Shown: positions 27,186 to 35,361 of the stretch, piece by piece | How the letters are laid out: each line of letters starts with the position of its first letter | Numbering within the stretch: position 1 is the stretch's first letter | From: Rhodococcus qingshengii JCM 15477 | GTDB taxonomy: Bacteria > Actinomycetota > Actinomycetes > Mycobacteriales > Mycobacteriaceae | Direction of reading: 5' to 3' | NCBI RefSeq assembly: GCF_023221595.1 | Contig: NZ_CP096563.1 | Span: 5,079,001-5,143,000, forward strand | Length of the DNA: 64,000 bases | Program-made: the position numbers and the translations under genes | The notes under the pieces: model-generated | What the model saw: the letters and a program-made list of their open reading frames with translations, nothing else | Told to the model about the DNA's origin: nothing | The model's database searches: none

Positions 27186-28610
27186 TCACGTCCTTCGCCG
27201 GCGTCGGTCTGCCACCGCTCCCGCCAACGAGAGCGTCAACATGACCACGCAGACGGCAAGCGCGATCCCGAACGCACGTCCGTATCCGTCGGGCGAGCAT
27301 CCGAGTACACCGAGATACAACCCCGATACCGCGGCCAGCGAGATGGTCGCTGACAGGCGCTGAGACAGTTGAAGGAAACCCGCCGCAACACCGTTCGCGC
27401 CCGGCGGTGCATATTCGAGAGTCAGTACCCGATTGGGCGCGTCGACCAAACCGCTGGCAACTCCCGACAACACCGCCAGGACCACCAGCACCGGGATCAG
27501 ATGTTCCCGCGGAATCAGATTGACCGCTGCGATGTAGCCGAGGATGACAAGGATCTCGCCGACGATGGCAAAAACCACTGCACTTCGGCCGAACCCGGCA
27601 ACCAGCCGCCATCCGAAAGCCGACGTCAATGCCATCGCGAGTGAGCTACCGGTCATGATCAACGCCGCACTCAGCGGGGCGAAGCCCAAACCCTCGATCA
27701 GATAGAGGCTGAGCACCGCGTTGACGGCGAGGATGGATCCGAACCAGAAGAGTGCAACCGTCGTACCCAACCGGAAGCCCCGCGAGGCGATCAACGACGG
27801 AAGCAGTACCGGCGTCCCGCCGCGCTCGGCGTACCGACGTTCCCAGAACCAGAAGGCAACGGCAGCGCCGAACGCACCGATCAGGAAAGCCGCAGCCACA
27901 GTGACACTGGTCCGGGTCACGATGGGCCACAACAGGAGCCCGGTCGTAGTCGCCAGCAGACACAGCCCAACCGGATCGATCGACGCGCCCGATCGGGTAG
28001 TTCGATCACGGCGCAGAAAGCGAAACGCCAAAATCAGAGTGATCACGGCAAACGGCACGTTGAGAACGAGAAGCAACCGCCATCCGAAGTCGGCGTCAGA
28101 ATACTTCAGCAGAACGCCACCGAGGATCGGTCCGGAAACGCCGGCCAGACCACCCGCGGTGCTGTACGCGCCCAACGCCTTCGCCCGAGCCTTTCCGGAC
28201 ACCCGGTCGGTGATGATGCCGAGCACCTGCGAACTGATGGTGCCTGCGCCGATCCCCTGCCCAAGACGAGCCAACACGATCATCGACGGATCCGACGCAC
28301 ACGCTCCGAGGATTCCCATCACCGCGAAAATGCTCAGGCCCGCCAAGAACAAGCGTCGACGCCCGACGACGTCACCGAGTCGGCCCGCCGGCACCAGGGC
28401 CAAGCCGAAAGTCAGCGAATAGCTCGCAAGGATCCACTGCACCTCCGAGGTCGACGCGCCCAGCGACGCCCGGATCGACGGAACCCCGATTCCGAGCACC
28501 GCCGAATCGAGAAGGGTGGTGAAACCCGCAGCTACGCAGACGACGATTTCCCAGCGGACGGCCGAACCGAGCTTGGTGGATTCGGCCGTCGCTGTGACTG
28601 TGTGGGACAG
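27186..28610 (-). CDS. DHA2-type MFS transporter with apparent CTG start
   Basis: The first ATG/GTG/TTG in frame is GTG 28499, but that would remove most of the first membrane helix. Upstream the frame encodes a good N-terminus (VRWEIVVCVAAGFTTLLDS) back to CTG 28610, four codons after the TAA of the upstream luciferase-like gene, which lies in the same frame. I therefore extend the CDS to CTG 28610 (474 residues). The remainder shows a 14-helix drug-transporter pattern (GRLGDVVGRRRLFLAG, SGPILGGVLL). Translation is likely coupled to the upstream gene. A base error creating a false non-start is the alternative. Confidence 0.75.
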   Translation of the reverse strand: MSHTVTATAESTKLGSAVRWEIVVCVAAGFTTLLDSAVLGIGVPSIRASLGASTSEVQWILASYSLTFGLALVPAGRLGDVVGRRRLFLAGLSIFAVMGILGACASDPSMIVLARLGQGIGAGTISSQVLGIITDRVSGKARAKALGAYSTAGGLAGVSGPILGGVLLKYSDADFGWRLLLVLNVPFAVITLILAFRFLRRDRTTRSGASIDPVGLCLLATTTGLLLWPIVTRTSVTVAAAFLIGAFGAAVAFWFWERRYAERGGTPVLLPSLIASRGFRLGTTVALFWFGSILAVNAVLSLYLIEGLGFAPLSAALIMTGSSLAMALTSAFGWRLVAGFGRSAVVFAIVGEILVILGYIAAVNLIPREHLIPVLVVLAVLSGVASGLVDAPNRVLTLEYAPPGANGVAAGFLQLSQRLSATISLAAVSGLYLGVLGCSPDGYGRAFGIALAVCVVMLTLSLAGAVADRRRRRT

Positions 28611-28616
28611 GACCCG

Positions 28617-30011
28617 TTACCCCGCAGCTTCAGACGTGGTCCGACGCGTGAGCGGCGGTCGCAACCCCAAGTGCTCTCGCAGCGTCGACGTGGAGTACTC
28701 GGTGCGGTACGCCCCACGCTCCTGCAGTTCCGGGATCAACCAGTCGACGATCTCGTCGAGCCCGGTCGGCACCAGGTACGGCGAGATGTTGAAGCCGTCC
28801 GAAGCTCCGTTGCGCACCCAATGGACCAACTGATCTGCGACCTGCCCCGGAGTGCCCGCAAAACCCGAACGCTGCGAGGTCTCGATGGCGACCTGACGTA
28901 GGGACAGATTCTTTGCCTCGGCAAGGGCACGCCATTCACGCGCGATCGCAATGGGGTCGTTGCCGTCCCGTGCGGAACCGCGCGTCTCCGAAACCGGGCG
29001 GGCAACCGGATCTTCCTCGGGGAGTGGACCGTCGGGGTCTCGATCGGAAAGGTCCTTACCCCACACCAGTCCGACGAGAGAGAGGGCAGTCTGACCGGTG
29101 AACTGGCCTTCGAGGACCCACCGTGCCTTCTCCTCGACTTCGGGCTCGTTCTCCGCCAACACGATCTGCGTGCTGGGCAAGATCTTGACGTCGTCCTCCG
29201 GTCGCCCGGCTTTACGCAACCGAGCCCGAATGTCGTCGGCGAAGTCGAGTGCGCCGTCGAAATGAGTCCCGTGTCGCGAGAAGATGACGTCGGCATGGGT
29301 CGCCGCGAAATCGCGTCCACTCGGGGAATCACCCGCTTGGAAGATGACCGGATGCCCCTGGCGGCTTCGGGGAAGCGTCGGCGTCACGGAGATGTCGAAC
29401 TGTGAAGTCTGTCTGCGCACGTCGCCGACGGCACCCGGGGTAGACCAGTTCTCGGACGTACGAGAATCCGAGATCGCGTCGTCGGCCCACGAATCCCACA
29501 GTGCCCGCGCGGTTTCGATGAACTGCCCGGCACGCTCGTAGCGCAGGGAGTGGTCGAGGAAACCACCGCGACGGAAGTTCTCTCCCGTCCACGCGTTGTC
29601 GGTGGTCACCGCATTCCAGCCGGCCCGTCCGTCGGAAAGTAGGTCGAGGCCGGAGAGTCGACGCGCAAGGTCGGCCGGTTCGTTGTACGTGGTGTTCTGT
29701 GTCGCGACCAACCCGATCTTGTCGGTGATACCGGCGAGGGCGGCCAACTGCGCAATGGCGTCGGGTCGGCCGGCGATATCCAGATCGAGAATCTTGCCGT
29801 TCTGTTCACGAAGCCGCAGGCCTTCACCGAGGAAGAAGGCGTCGAACAGACCTCGCTCGGCGGTGAGTACCAACCGCCGAAACGTCTCGAAGTCGATCTG
29901 GGATCCGCTCGCGGAATCGGACCAGATGGTGGTGTGGTTGACCCCCTGGAAGAAGACACCGAAGTGAACGTGAGCGTCGGGTCGAGGTACGGCGGAGCGT
30001 GATGCAGTCAT
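28617..30011 (-). CDS. LLM-class flavin-dependent monooxygenase (NtaA/SnaA/DszA family)
   Basis: This 464-residue protein is a luciferase-like TIM barrel. It has HFGVFFQGVNHTTIWSD at the N-terminus, DAFFLGEGLRL, WNAVTTDNAW and GHPVIFQAGDSPSGRDFAATHADVIF, features of the NtaA/SnaA/DszA clade that oxidises chelators, sulfones or related xenobiotics with FMNH2. It lies between a second LLM gene upstream (29 bp) and the MFS gene downstream. A flavin reductase must supply FMNH2, and none is adjacent. Confidence 0.9.
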   Translation of the reverse strand: MTASRSAVPRPDAHVHFGVFFQGVNHTTIWSDSASGSQIDFETFRRLVLTAERGLFDAFFLGEGLRLREQNGKILDLDIAGRPDAIAQLAALAGITDKIGLVATQNTTYNEPADLARRLSGLDLLSDGRAGWNAVTTDNAWTGENFRRGGFLDHSLRYERAGQFIETARALWDSWADDAISDSRTSENWSTPGAVGDVRRQTSQFDISVTPTLPRSRQGHPVIFQAGDSPSGRDFAATHADVIFSRHGTHFDGALDFADDIRARLRKAGRPEDDVKILPSTQIVLAENEPEVEEKARWVLEGQFTGQTALSLVGLVWGKDLSDRDPDGPLPEEDPVARPVSETRGSARDGNDPIAIAREWRALAEAKNLSLRQVAIETSQRSGFAGTPGQVADQLVHWVRNGASDGFNISPYLVPTGLDEIVDWLIPELQERGAYRTEYSTSTLREHLGLRPPLTRRTTSEAAG

Positions 30012-30040
30012 GGCCGAAATATCCTTAGCGCGAAGTCAAG

Positions 30041-31120
30041 TCAGGAGGAGTGGGCGAATCGATTTGCGGGCCGCTGCAGACCGAGGTTGCCCCTCAGGGT
30101 CGATCCCGGAACCGGGCGTCGCGTCAACCCGGCCTTGGACAGCGTCGGAAGCACGAATTTGGCCAGCACCGGAAGGTCCTCGTCGATCACGAGAGCATGG
30201 AAATGAACACCGTCGAGGTGTCCGGCCAATTCCTTCAGAACCACGGCCGCTTCCCCCGGATCTGCAGCCAGGAGCAGTCGGCCGGTGACGACGGCATTCC
30301 CGTACGAGTTCAGCTCGGTCCTCCGCTGCGCCGCAGACAGATTCGGCGTATCGAATGCCACATCGACCTCGGCGACCACCAATGACGCGCCCTCATCGCG
30401 CGCCTTGGCAGCCGACTGTGCAATGGTCTCCACCGAATCACCCGAAACGAGAACAACATCCGGCTGGCGTGGATCGATTTCGCCGTAGCGGCCGAACACC
30501 ACCAACTGGCCTTGAGGCGGCCGCGGAACGATTGCCGGCCCCTTCACCGAGAACGTGTCGCCCTCGAAATTGACGTAATGCAGACGATCACGTTCGAGGA
30601 AACGCCCACTGAGATAGTCACGAACGACGGCGTCGTCCTCCCACGAGTCCCAGAGATCGGTCACAACGGTGACCGAATCCCGCTGCTCTTGCTGACGCGC
30701 CGACTCCGTTGTTACCGGAGCCCTCCCCCACGCCCTCGCCGCGGCATCGTCTTCGACCGGAACAGCAAGCCAGCCGCCACGCCCACGCGAGGAGTAGTCC
30801 AACGTCGCCAATTGCGAGGACGTATGAAACGGTTCGGCGTACGTGGTCCCGACGACGGGGACCAGCCCGATCGTGCTGGTTGTCGCCGCCACGTACGACG
30901 CCCTAGAGACGGCATCGATGCGGCCGACGACGTCACCACTCGGGGGGAGGATGGAATCGTCGAACGTCGCGAACGTGAAGCCGGCATTCTCGGCAGCCGC
31001 GACGCGATCGCGCACGGCTTTGCCCGTGAGCAGCTGGTCCGGGCGGTGTGAGCTTCGGCGCCAGGCAGCGGGGTGAGTGCCCTCGCCGTCCAGTTCGATA
31101 CCCACGGCAAATACAGTCAT
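30041..31120 (-). CDS. LLM-class flavin-dependent oxidoreductase, second copy
   Basis: This 359-residue protein has a luciferase-like fold: FTFATFDDSILPPSGDVVGRIDAVSRASYVAATTSTIGLVPVVGTTYAEPFHTSSQLATLD. It is shorter and more diverged than the neighbouring LLM gene; the region after 200 has fewer family landmarks. GGAGGA precedes the ATG at 31120. It is the first gene of an apparent operon LLM-LLM-MFS, possibly for oxidation of a sulfur or nitrogen compound. Substrate not evident. Confidence 0.82.
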   Translation of the reverse strand: MTVFAVGIELDGEGTHPAAWRRSSHRPDQLLTGKAVRDRVAAAENAGFTFATFDDSILPPSGDVVGRIDAVSRASYVAATTSTIGLVPVVGTTYAEPFHTSSQLATLDYSSRGRGGWLAVPVEDDAAARAWGRAPVTTESARQQEQRDSVTVVTDLWDSWEDDAVVRDYLSGRFLERDRLHYVNFEGDTFSVKGPAIVPRPPQGQLVVFGRYGEIDPRQPDVVLVSGDSVETIAQSAAKARDEGASLVVAEVDVAFDTPNLSAAQRRTELNSYGNAVVTGRLLLAADPGEAAVVLKELAGHLDGVHFHALVIDEDLPVLAKFVLPTLSKAGLTRRPVPGSTLRGNLGLQRPANRFAHSS

Positions 31121-31349
31121 GTGTCCTCCATCGGTCCTGGCGGTAGCACCCACACTGCGGTTAGGTAGCGGGTTGCTGCGGCATCATCGAGCCAGGTCTC
31201 TCAGCCACTCTGGATGGTGGATGCAATCTATGCGGGCCACGCTGGGCAAGTCAAATCACGCTTGTCGAATCATATTGACCTACAACATATTTCAATACAA
31301 TCATCCTGATCGAAAGGGTTGCGCAACGCTAGCCGACGTAGACACGAAA

Positions 31350-31381
31350 GAGCTCCGCCCGACTCGCGCCGGACGGAGCTC
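31350..31381 (-). terminator. Rho-independent terminator after the ABC binding-protein gene
   Basis: On the minus strand, a 12-bp stem with one G.T pair (complement of 31350-31361 and 31370-31381) is followed by TTTCGTG. It lies 19 bp beyond the stop of the binding-protein gene. The rest of the interval 31121-31349 is an AT-rich stretch (31270-31310) that may hold the promoter of the LLM operon; no firm -10 was found. Confidence 0.7.
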
Positions 31382-31399
31382 TCGGTGTGCGCTGGAACG

Positions 31400-33028
31400 C
31401 TACTTCGCACCCATCCATGCCTGATCGAACAGCATGATGCCGGTTGCAGTCGGAACCACACCGTGCACGTTCTTCTGCCAAGCCCAGAACGACGTGAGCC
31501 CGCCGATCGGCGCCGACGGAACCGTCTCGTTCCACAGCGTCTGAATCTTGCCGATGATCGCCAGGGTCGACGAATTGTCCTTGGCTTGTTGTAGATCTGC
31601 GATCAGCTGATCCATCGCCGGGTTCGCATATCCAGCAGTATTCGCCATCGAGGTGCTGTTGGTCGTGGAGAACAATCCGAGATCGAGAATCGACTCGTAC
31701 ATTCCGATGCCCGCGTGCGCGAGGTCGAAATCGTGCTTGACGTAGACGTTCTGCACGATGTCGCCGGCGTTGTTGGCCAAGATCAAGTTCACCTCGAACC
31801 CGACGGCCTGCAACAGTGACTGCACGGCGAGGCCGATCGCGTGGTCCTTCGGCTCACTGAGAACGACGTAGTCGAGGCTGCCGTCGTACCCGTCTGCCTT
31901 CGCCTGATTCAGAAGTTCCTTCGACTTTTCGGGGTCATAGGCAATACCCGGTGTGTCTACATGCCATTGAGACGTCGGACCGAACAACTCCGAGCCCGGC
32001 AGTCCCTCACCGTTTTCCACTCGCTGATCGATCAACGTGGTGTCCAGCGCGTAGCCGATAGCCTGACGGACGCGAACATCCGAGCCCGGTCGGCCCTCAC
32101 GGTTGTTGATAATCTCGGCACTACCGGCATTGAGCACGTCGATGTAGCCGGGGTAGCCAGCGGACTTGGCGGAATTGATCGCCGACGTGAGGCCGCGAAT
32201 GTAGGCGACATCGAGCTGACCGCTGTTCAATGATTCGAGATTGGCCTGCGGGCCGTTGAGCGCAACCATCCGCAACTTGTCCAGCTTGGGGGCGCCGCCG
32301 TAGTAGGACGGGTTGGCCTTGAAGATTCGCTCGACGCTCGGTGTGAAGACATCTTCGGTGAAGGGTCCGGCTCCGACGGCGGTGAACTTGTCGCCCTGCT
32401 GCGAACTCGGGGCGACGATCATCCCGTGCCCGAGAGCGAGCATCGACGGAAAACGCATCCACGGCGTCTTCAGCTTGAATTCCACCGTCGTCGGACCGCT
32501 TGCCTGCGCCGATTCCACCGAAGCCAGCCACAGTTCGGCGCCATTGCCCTTGCCCGCGTTGTACCGATCGATGCTCGCGATCACGGCGTTGGCGTCGAGG
32601 GTGGTGCCGTCACTGAACTTCACACCGTCGCGAAGTTTCAGCGTCCAGGTGGCTCCGTCGTCAGCTGTCTCGAGCGATTCAGCCAACTTGGGCTCGAACT
32701 CGCCGCTCGCAGTGTCGTAACTCATCAGGACGTCGTACACAGCAGCGAAGGCCTCACCGCCGGAACCGCCGCGCGCGGCCGTCTTCGTCGGGTCGAGTGA
32801 GGGAACGAGCACCTGTACGCCGTACGTCATGGTCCCGCCGGCCACCGCAGTTCCCGGATCAGGCTGCTCGTTGACCATGCCGGTCACGACGTCCGCCGAC
32901 GCGGTCGTCGTATCGGTCCCGCTGTCGTCACCATTGCTCGAGCAGCCCACCAATAGAACCCCGGTACCGAACAATGCGACGGCGACCCGGCTGACTTTCC
33001 CGATGCGCCAAGATCTCGAGTGCGACAC
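31400..33028 (-). CDS. ABC transporter substrate-binding lipoprotein (family 5, peptide/nickel type)
   Basis: This 542-residue protein has a lipoprotein signal peptide with lipobox LVGC (Cys29). The SBP_bac_5 fold is seen in WTLKLRDGVKFSDGTTLDANAVIASIDRY and VRQAIGYALDTTLIDQRV. This family binds oligopeptides, nickel or other solutes for an ABC importer. No permease or ATPase genes are near, so it is an orphan. A terminator follows its stop. Confidence 0.9.
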   Translation of the reverse strand: MSHSRSWRIGKVSRVAVALFGTGVLLVGCSSNGDDSGTDTTTASADVVTGMVNEQPDPGTAVAGGTMTYGVQVLVPSLDPTKTAARGGSGGEAFAAVYDVLMSYDTASGEFEPKLAESLETADDGATWTLKLRDGVKFSDGTTLDANAVIASIDRYNAGKGNGAELWLASVESAQASGPTTVEFKLKTPWMRFPSMLALGHGMIVAPSSQQGDKFTAVGAGPFTEDVFTPSVERIFKANPSYYGGAPKLDKLRMVALNGPQANLESLNSGQLDVAYIRGLTSAINSAKSAGYPGYIDVLNAGSAEIINNREGRPGSDVRVRQAIGYALDTTLIDQRVENGEGLPGSELFGPTSQWHVDTPGIAYDPEKSKELLNQAKADGYDGSLDYVVLSEPKDHAIGLAVQSLLQAVGFEVNLILANNAGDIVQNVYVKHDFDLAHAGIGMYESILDLGLFSTTNSTSMANTAGYANPAMDQLIADLQQAKDNSSTLAIIGKIQTLWNETVPSAPIGGLTSFWAWQKNVHGVVPTATGIMLFDQAWMGAK

Positions 33029-33210
33029 GGAGATTCCACCTCACTTTCAGTAGACGCAGCCACGGATCGGCCGCAATCGGCTAATAGTGATGTCCTCTGT
33101 GGAGTGACGCCCAGCACGTTCCCGGTGACCGGAAACATTCACGGAGACAAAGGATGCGCATAACTGAGATGATCGGGCCGAGTGGTTGACGGCGACTGAC
33201 ATCCGAATAC

Positions 33211-33255
33211 GAAAAAGCTCCAACCTTATGTTCGAAGAACATGAGATTGGAGCTT
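33211..33255 (-). terminator. Terminator of the tRNA cluster
   Basis: On the minus strand, 19-nt arms (complement of 33237-33255 and 33215-33233, two imperfect pairs) close a TTC-type loop and are followed by TTTTTCG. It lies just past tRNA-Phe and would end the Glu-Asp-Phe transcript. Confidence 0.85.
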
Positions 33256-33269
33256 GTCGATAAGAATTA

Positions 33270-33346
33270 TGGTGGCCAGGGCCGGGATCGAACCGGCGAC
33301 CTTCCGCTTTTCAGGCGGACGCTCGTACCAACTGAGCTACCTGGCC
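33270..33346 (-). tRNA. tRNA-Phe (GAA)
   Basis: The minus strand folds to a full cloverleaf with acceptor GGCCAGG/CCTGGCC, T-loop TTCGATC and anticodon loop CTGAAAA (anticodon GAA). The 3' CCA is encoded (33270-33272). It is the last tRNA of the cluster. Confidence 0.96.
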
Positions 33347-33378
33347 GGACGGCACCCGAACCGAATGCCTATCGCATT

Positions 33379-33412
33379 GCTTTGTTCTCAACCGATTGAT
33401 TGAGAACAAAGC
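33379..33412. repeat. 13-bp perfect inverted repeat between tRNA-Asp and tRNA-Phe
   Basis: Arms 33379-33391 and 33400-33412 are fully complementary with an 8-nt loop. No T-tract follows on either strand, so it is more likely a processing hairpin or weak attenuator within the tRNA transcript than a full terminator. Confidence 0.7.
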
Positions 33413-33416
33413 TTTG

Positions 33417-33490
33417 CGACCCTGACGGGACTCGAACCCGCGACCTCCGCCGTGACAGGGCGGCGCGCTAACCAACTGCGCCACAGGGCC
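33417..33490 (-). tRNA. tRNA-Asp (GTC)
   Basis: The minus strand gives acceptor GGCCCTG/CAGGGTC, D-arm GGCGCAGTTGGTTAGC, anticodon loop CTGTCAC (anticodon GTC) and T-loop TTCGAGT. No CCA is encoded. Confidence 0.96.
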
Positions 33491-33625
33491 TTGCTTTTTC
33501 CTTGCTGTGAAACCGTACTACATCTTCGAGCCGCTCCCAAACCACTGTCCTGGCCTGGCATTTGTGCATCTCAAAGCGTGTCGTGCGGGTCAAACCATAC
33601 TGCATCGTTTCGCTTTCGCAAAACG

Positions 33626-33698
33626 TACCCCCTACGGGATTCGAACCCGCGCTACCGCCTTGAAAGGGCGGCGTCCTAGGCCGCTAGACGAAGGGGGC
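33626..33698 (-). tRNA. tRNA-Glu (TTC)
   Basis: The minus strand gives acceptor GCCCCCT/AGGGGGT, anticodon loop CTTTCAA (anticodon TTC) and T-loop TTCGAAT. No CCA is encoded. It is the first gene of the Glu-Asp-Phe cluster. Confidence 0.96.
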
Positions 33699-33810
33699 CC
33701 GCCGGATCTCTCCGAACTAGTACCCCAACGGCGTTCCGTTGGGAGCTTGGATAGCTTATGGCACGGCATTCGGAAATCACAAATCGCCTGTTCACGGGCA
33801 GAAAAGTGCA

Positions 33811-34464
33811 CTATTCAGTGTCAGGGAACTCGACTTGGGGCCACCCGTCACGATGGAACGTCTCCAACCACTGCGGCGTAGCCATGGCTTCGAGGACTAC
33901 TTCGAGAGACTCCTCGAACCACTCGCCCAGATCTCCACTGGAGGCAATCAGGTCTGCCATGTACCGCTGACCGGCAAGGCTCGCTGCCAGTACACGCGTG
34001 AATTTGTCCGGGTCGGCGTCCTCTCGGAGCAAACCGTCGTCCTTGGCACGCAATGCCAACTCATAGGCGGTCTTTCCCCAGACCTGCCCACCACCGGACT
34101 GCACATCCTTGTAGAACTCGGGCTCGATGATCAGCCGGAATTCCGCCTGCACGATTACCTCGGCACGGAAGACCTCGGCAATGTCGAGCACGAGACCGTG
34201 CAAAGCGACGAATGGATCGAGGTCTGTTCTCTTGGCCCAACGATCAGTAATTCCAGTGAAGGTTTCGATAGCCGAGGTCAGAACCGCTCGCGCCAACTCT
34301 TCCTTGGACTGGAAATGGAAATACATGGCGCCTTTGGTGGCGCGGGAGCCCTCGAGGATCGTGTTCACCGACGCAGCTGCATAGCCGCGCTTGGCGAATT
34401 CGACTGCAGCCGCTTCGACCAGGGCGGCGCGGGTACGCCGCGCACGCTCTTGTTGACGTGCCAT
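33811..34464 (-). CDS. TetR regulator of the gamma-butyrolactone-receptor (ArpA/ScbR) type
   Basis: This 217-residue protein has a TetR domain reading AALVEAAAVEFAKRGYAAASVNTILEGSRATKGAMYFHFQSKEELARAVL, very like Streptomyces ScbR/ArpA. The ligand half also follows that family: RAEVIVQAEFRLIIEP, a Trp within QVWGKTAYELALRAKDDGLL, and LAASLAGQRYMADL. Such proteins release DNA on binding gamma-butyrolactones. No butyrolactone synthase (AfsA-like) gene is in the window. It is a single gene downstream-adjacent to the tRNA cluster. Confidence 0.8.
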   Translation of the reverse strand: MARQQERARRTRAALVEAAAVEFAKRGYAAASVNTILEGSRATKGAMYFHFQSKEELARAVLTSAIETFTGITDRWAKRTDLDPFVALHGLVLDIAEVFRAEVIVQAEFRLIIEPEFYKDVQSGGGQVWGKTAYELALRAKDDGLLREDADPDKFTRVLAASLAGQRYMADLIASSGDLGEWFEESLEVVLEAMATPQWLETFHRDGWPQVEFPDTE

Positions 34465-34670
34465 TTACGGTGTTGTGCCTCTCGCAGAGTTGGTACGCAG
34501 AGCCGCCGTGATCGGCGCCTGTCATCCCCCGAAACTTCACAATATCCCCTCCAACACACCCTACGTAAGGACTAGAGCCATACCCGCCAAAAGTACTAGA
34601 CGCAATCGGCTGTTCAGGGGACAAGAACCGACTTTATGCCCAAAAGACACCAAGTGGTATGGTTTTGGCC

Positions 34671-34709
34671 GCTCGGGTGCGCCGCAGGGGGTGCGCATCC
34701 GAGCTTTTT
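34671..34709 (+). terminator. Rho-independent terminator with no upstream gene
   Basis: GCTCGGGTGCGC (34671-34682) pairs with GCGCATCCGAGC (34693-34704) with one G.T pair, followed directly by TTTTT. It is a textbook plus-strand terminator, but the nearest upstream plus-strand gene is more than 7 kb away, beyond the minus-strand tRNAs and regulator. Confidence 0.8.
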
Positions 34710-34856
34710 CGTGCCCGAGATTCTGATAATTCGACCTCGCAGACGGAACTGCTTCGCCGACCGATGGACAGCAGTCCCAAGGTTTTAAACAACTAGTGCA
34801 ATTGTTTATTCCCCCTTTTCCGTCGAAACCGTGCTGGCAGCATCGAAACAACACAG

Positions 34857-34869
34857 TTAGACTGTCTAA
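34857..34869. promoter_or_regulatory. MarR-type palindrome overlapping a -10 element
   Basis: TTAGACTGTCTAA is a perfect 13-bp palindrome ending one base before the marR ATG at 34870. Its left half contains TAGACT (34858-34863), a good -10 hexamer placed for transcription to begin at or near the ATG, so the mRNA may be leaderless. Binding of MarR here would block its own promoter. Confidence 0.65.
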
Positions 34870-35361
34870 ATGAAAGTTGGAGAGGGTCGCAGCAAGGCTC
34901 GAGACGAGATCGACGTACTTTGGGACGATCTGGGTGCCTTCGTCCGACGTCTACGCACCAAACGCAACGACCACAAGCTCACGCCGAGCCAGATCCAGGC
35001 CCTCGGCCACCTCGACCGACAAGGTCCGTCGACCGCCAAAGAGTTGGCAAAATTCGAGCGCGTCACACCGCAATCAATCGCAAAGACCGTGGCCGCGCTC
35101 GAAGAACAGGGCATGGTGACGCGAAGGGCGGATCCATCGGACGGCCGCGCGGTCTTGGTCACGATGACCGAACTCGGCACATCGACCCTTCACGAAGACC
35201 GAACGAAACGAACAGAGTGGCTGGCTGAGGTCATCGACGCCGAGTGCACCGAAGCCGAGCGTGACTTGCTTCTGATCGCCGGCCGAATCCTGCGCAGACT
35301 AGGCCAGGGCGAGTCCCCAGCATCGACATCGATATCAGAGGAGTCACTGATGAACTCGTGA
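34870..35361 (+). CDS. MarR-family transcriptional regulator
   Basis: This 163-residue protein has a MarR winged helix: LTPSQIQALGHLDRQGPSTAKELAKFERVTPQSIAKTVAALEEQGMVTRRADPSDGRAVLVTMTELG. The wing DPSDGRAV is diagnostic. Its stop overlaps the GTG of the MFS gene (GTGA), so the two are co-translated, and a perfect palindrome at its own start suggests autorepression. It probably senses a toxic compound exported by the MFS pump. Confidence 0.92.
   Translation: MKVGEGRSKARDEIDVLWDDLGAFVRRLRTKRNDHKLTPSQIQALGHLDRQGPSTAKELAKFERVTPQSIAKTVAALEEQGMVTRRADPSDGRAVLVTMTELGTSTLHEDRTKRTEWLAEVIDAECTEAERDLLLIAGRILRRLGQGESPASTSISEESLMNS

Larger units (their letters stand above)
34465..34869. other. 405-bp interval without a recognised gene
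   Basis: The interval lies between two divergent regulator genes. It holds a strong plus-strand terminator at 34671-34709 and, at its right end, the MarR palindrome. No protein with convincing family features is encoded; a 40-codon frame starting ATG 34637 runs through the terminator and is not credible. A short untranslated RNA ending at the terminator is possible. Confidence 0.5.

Noticed and set aside
34621..34720. Possible 6C-type or other known actinobacterial structured RNA
   Set aside because: Only one hairpin with a G/C-run loop is present, not the paired C-loop hairpins expected, so only a terminator is called.
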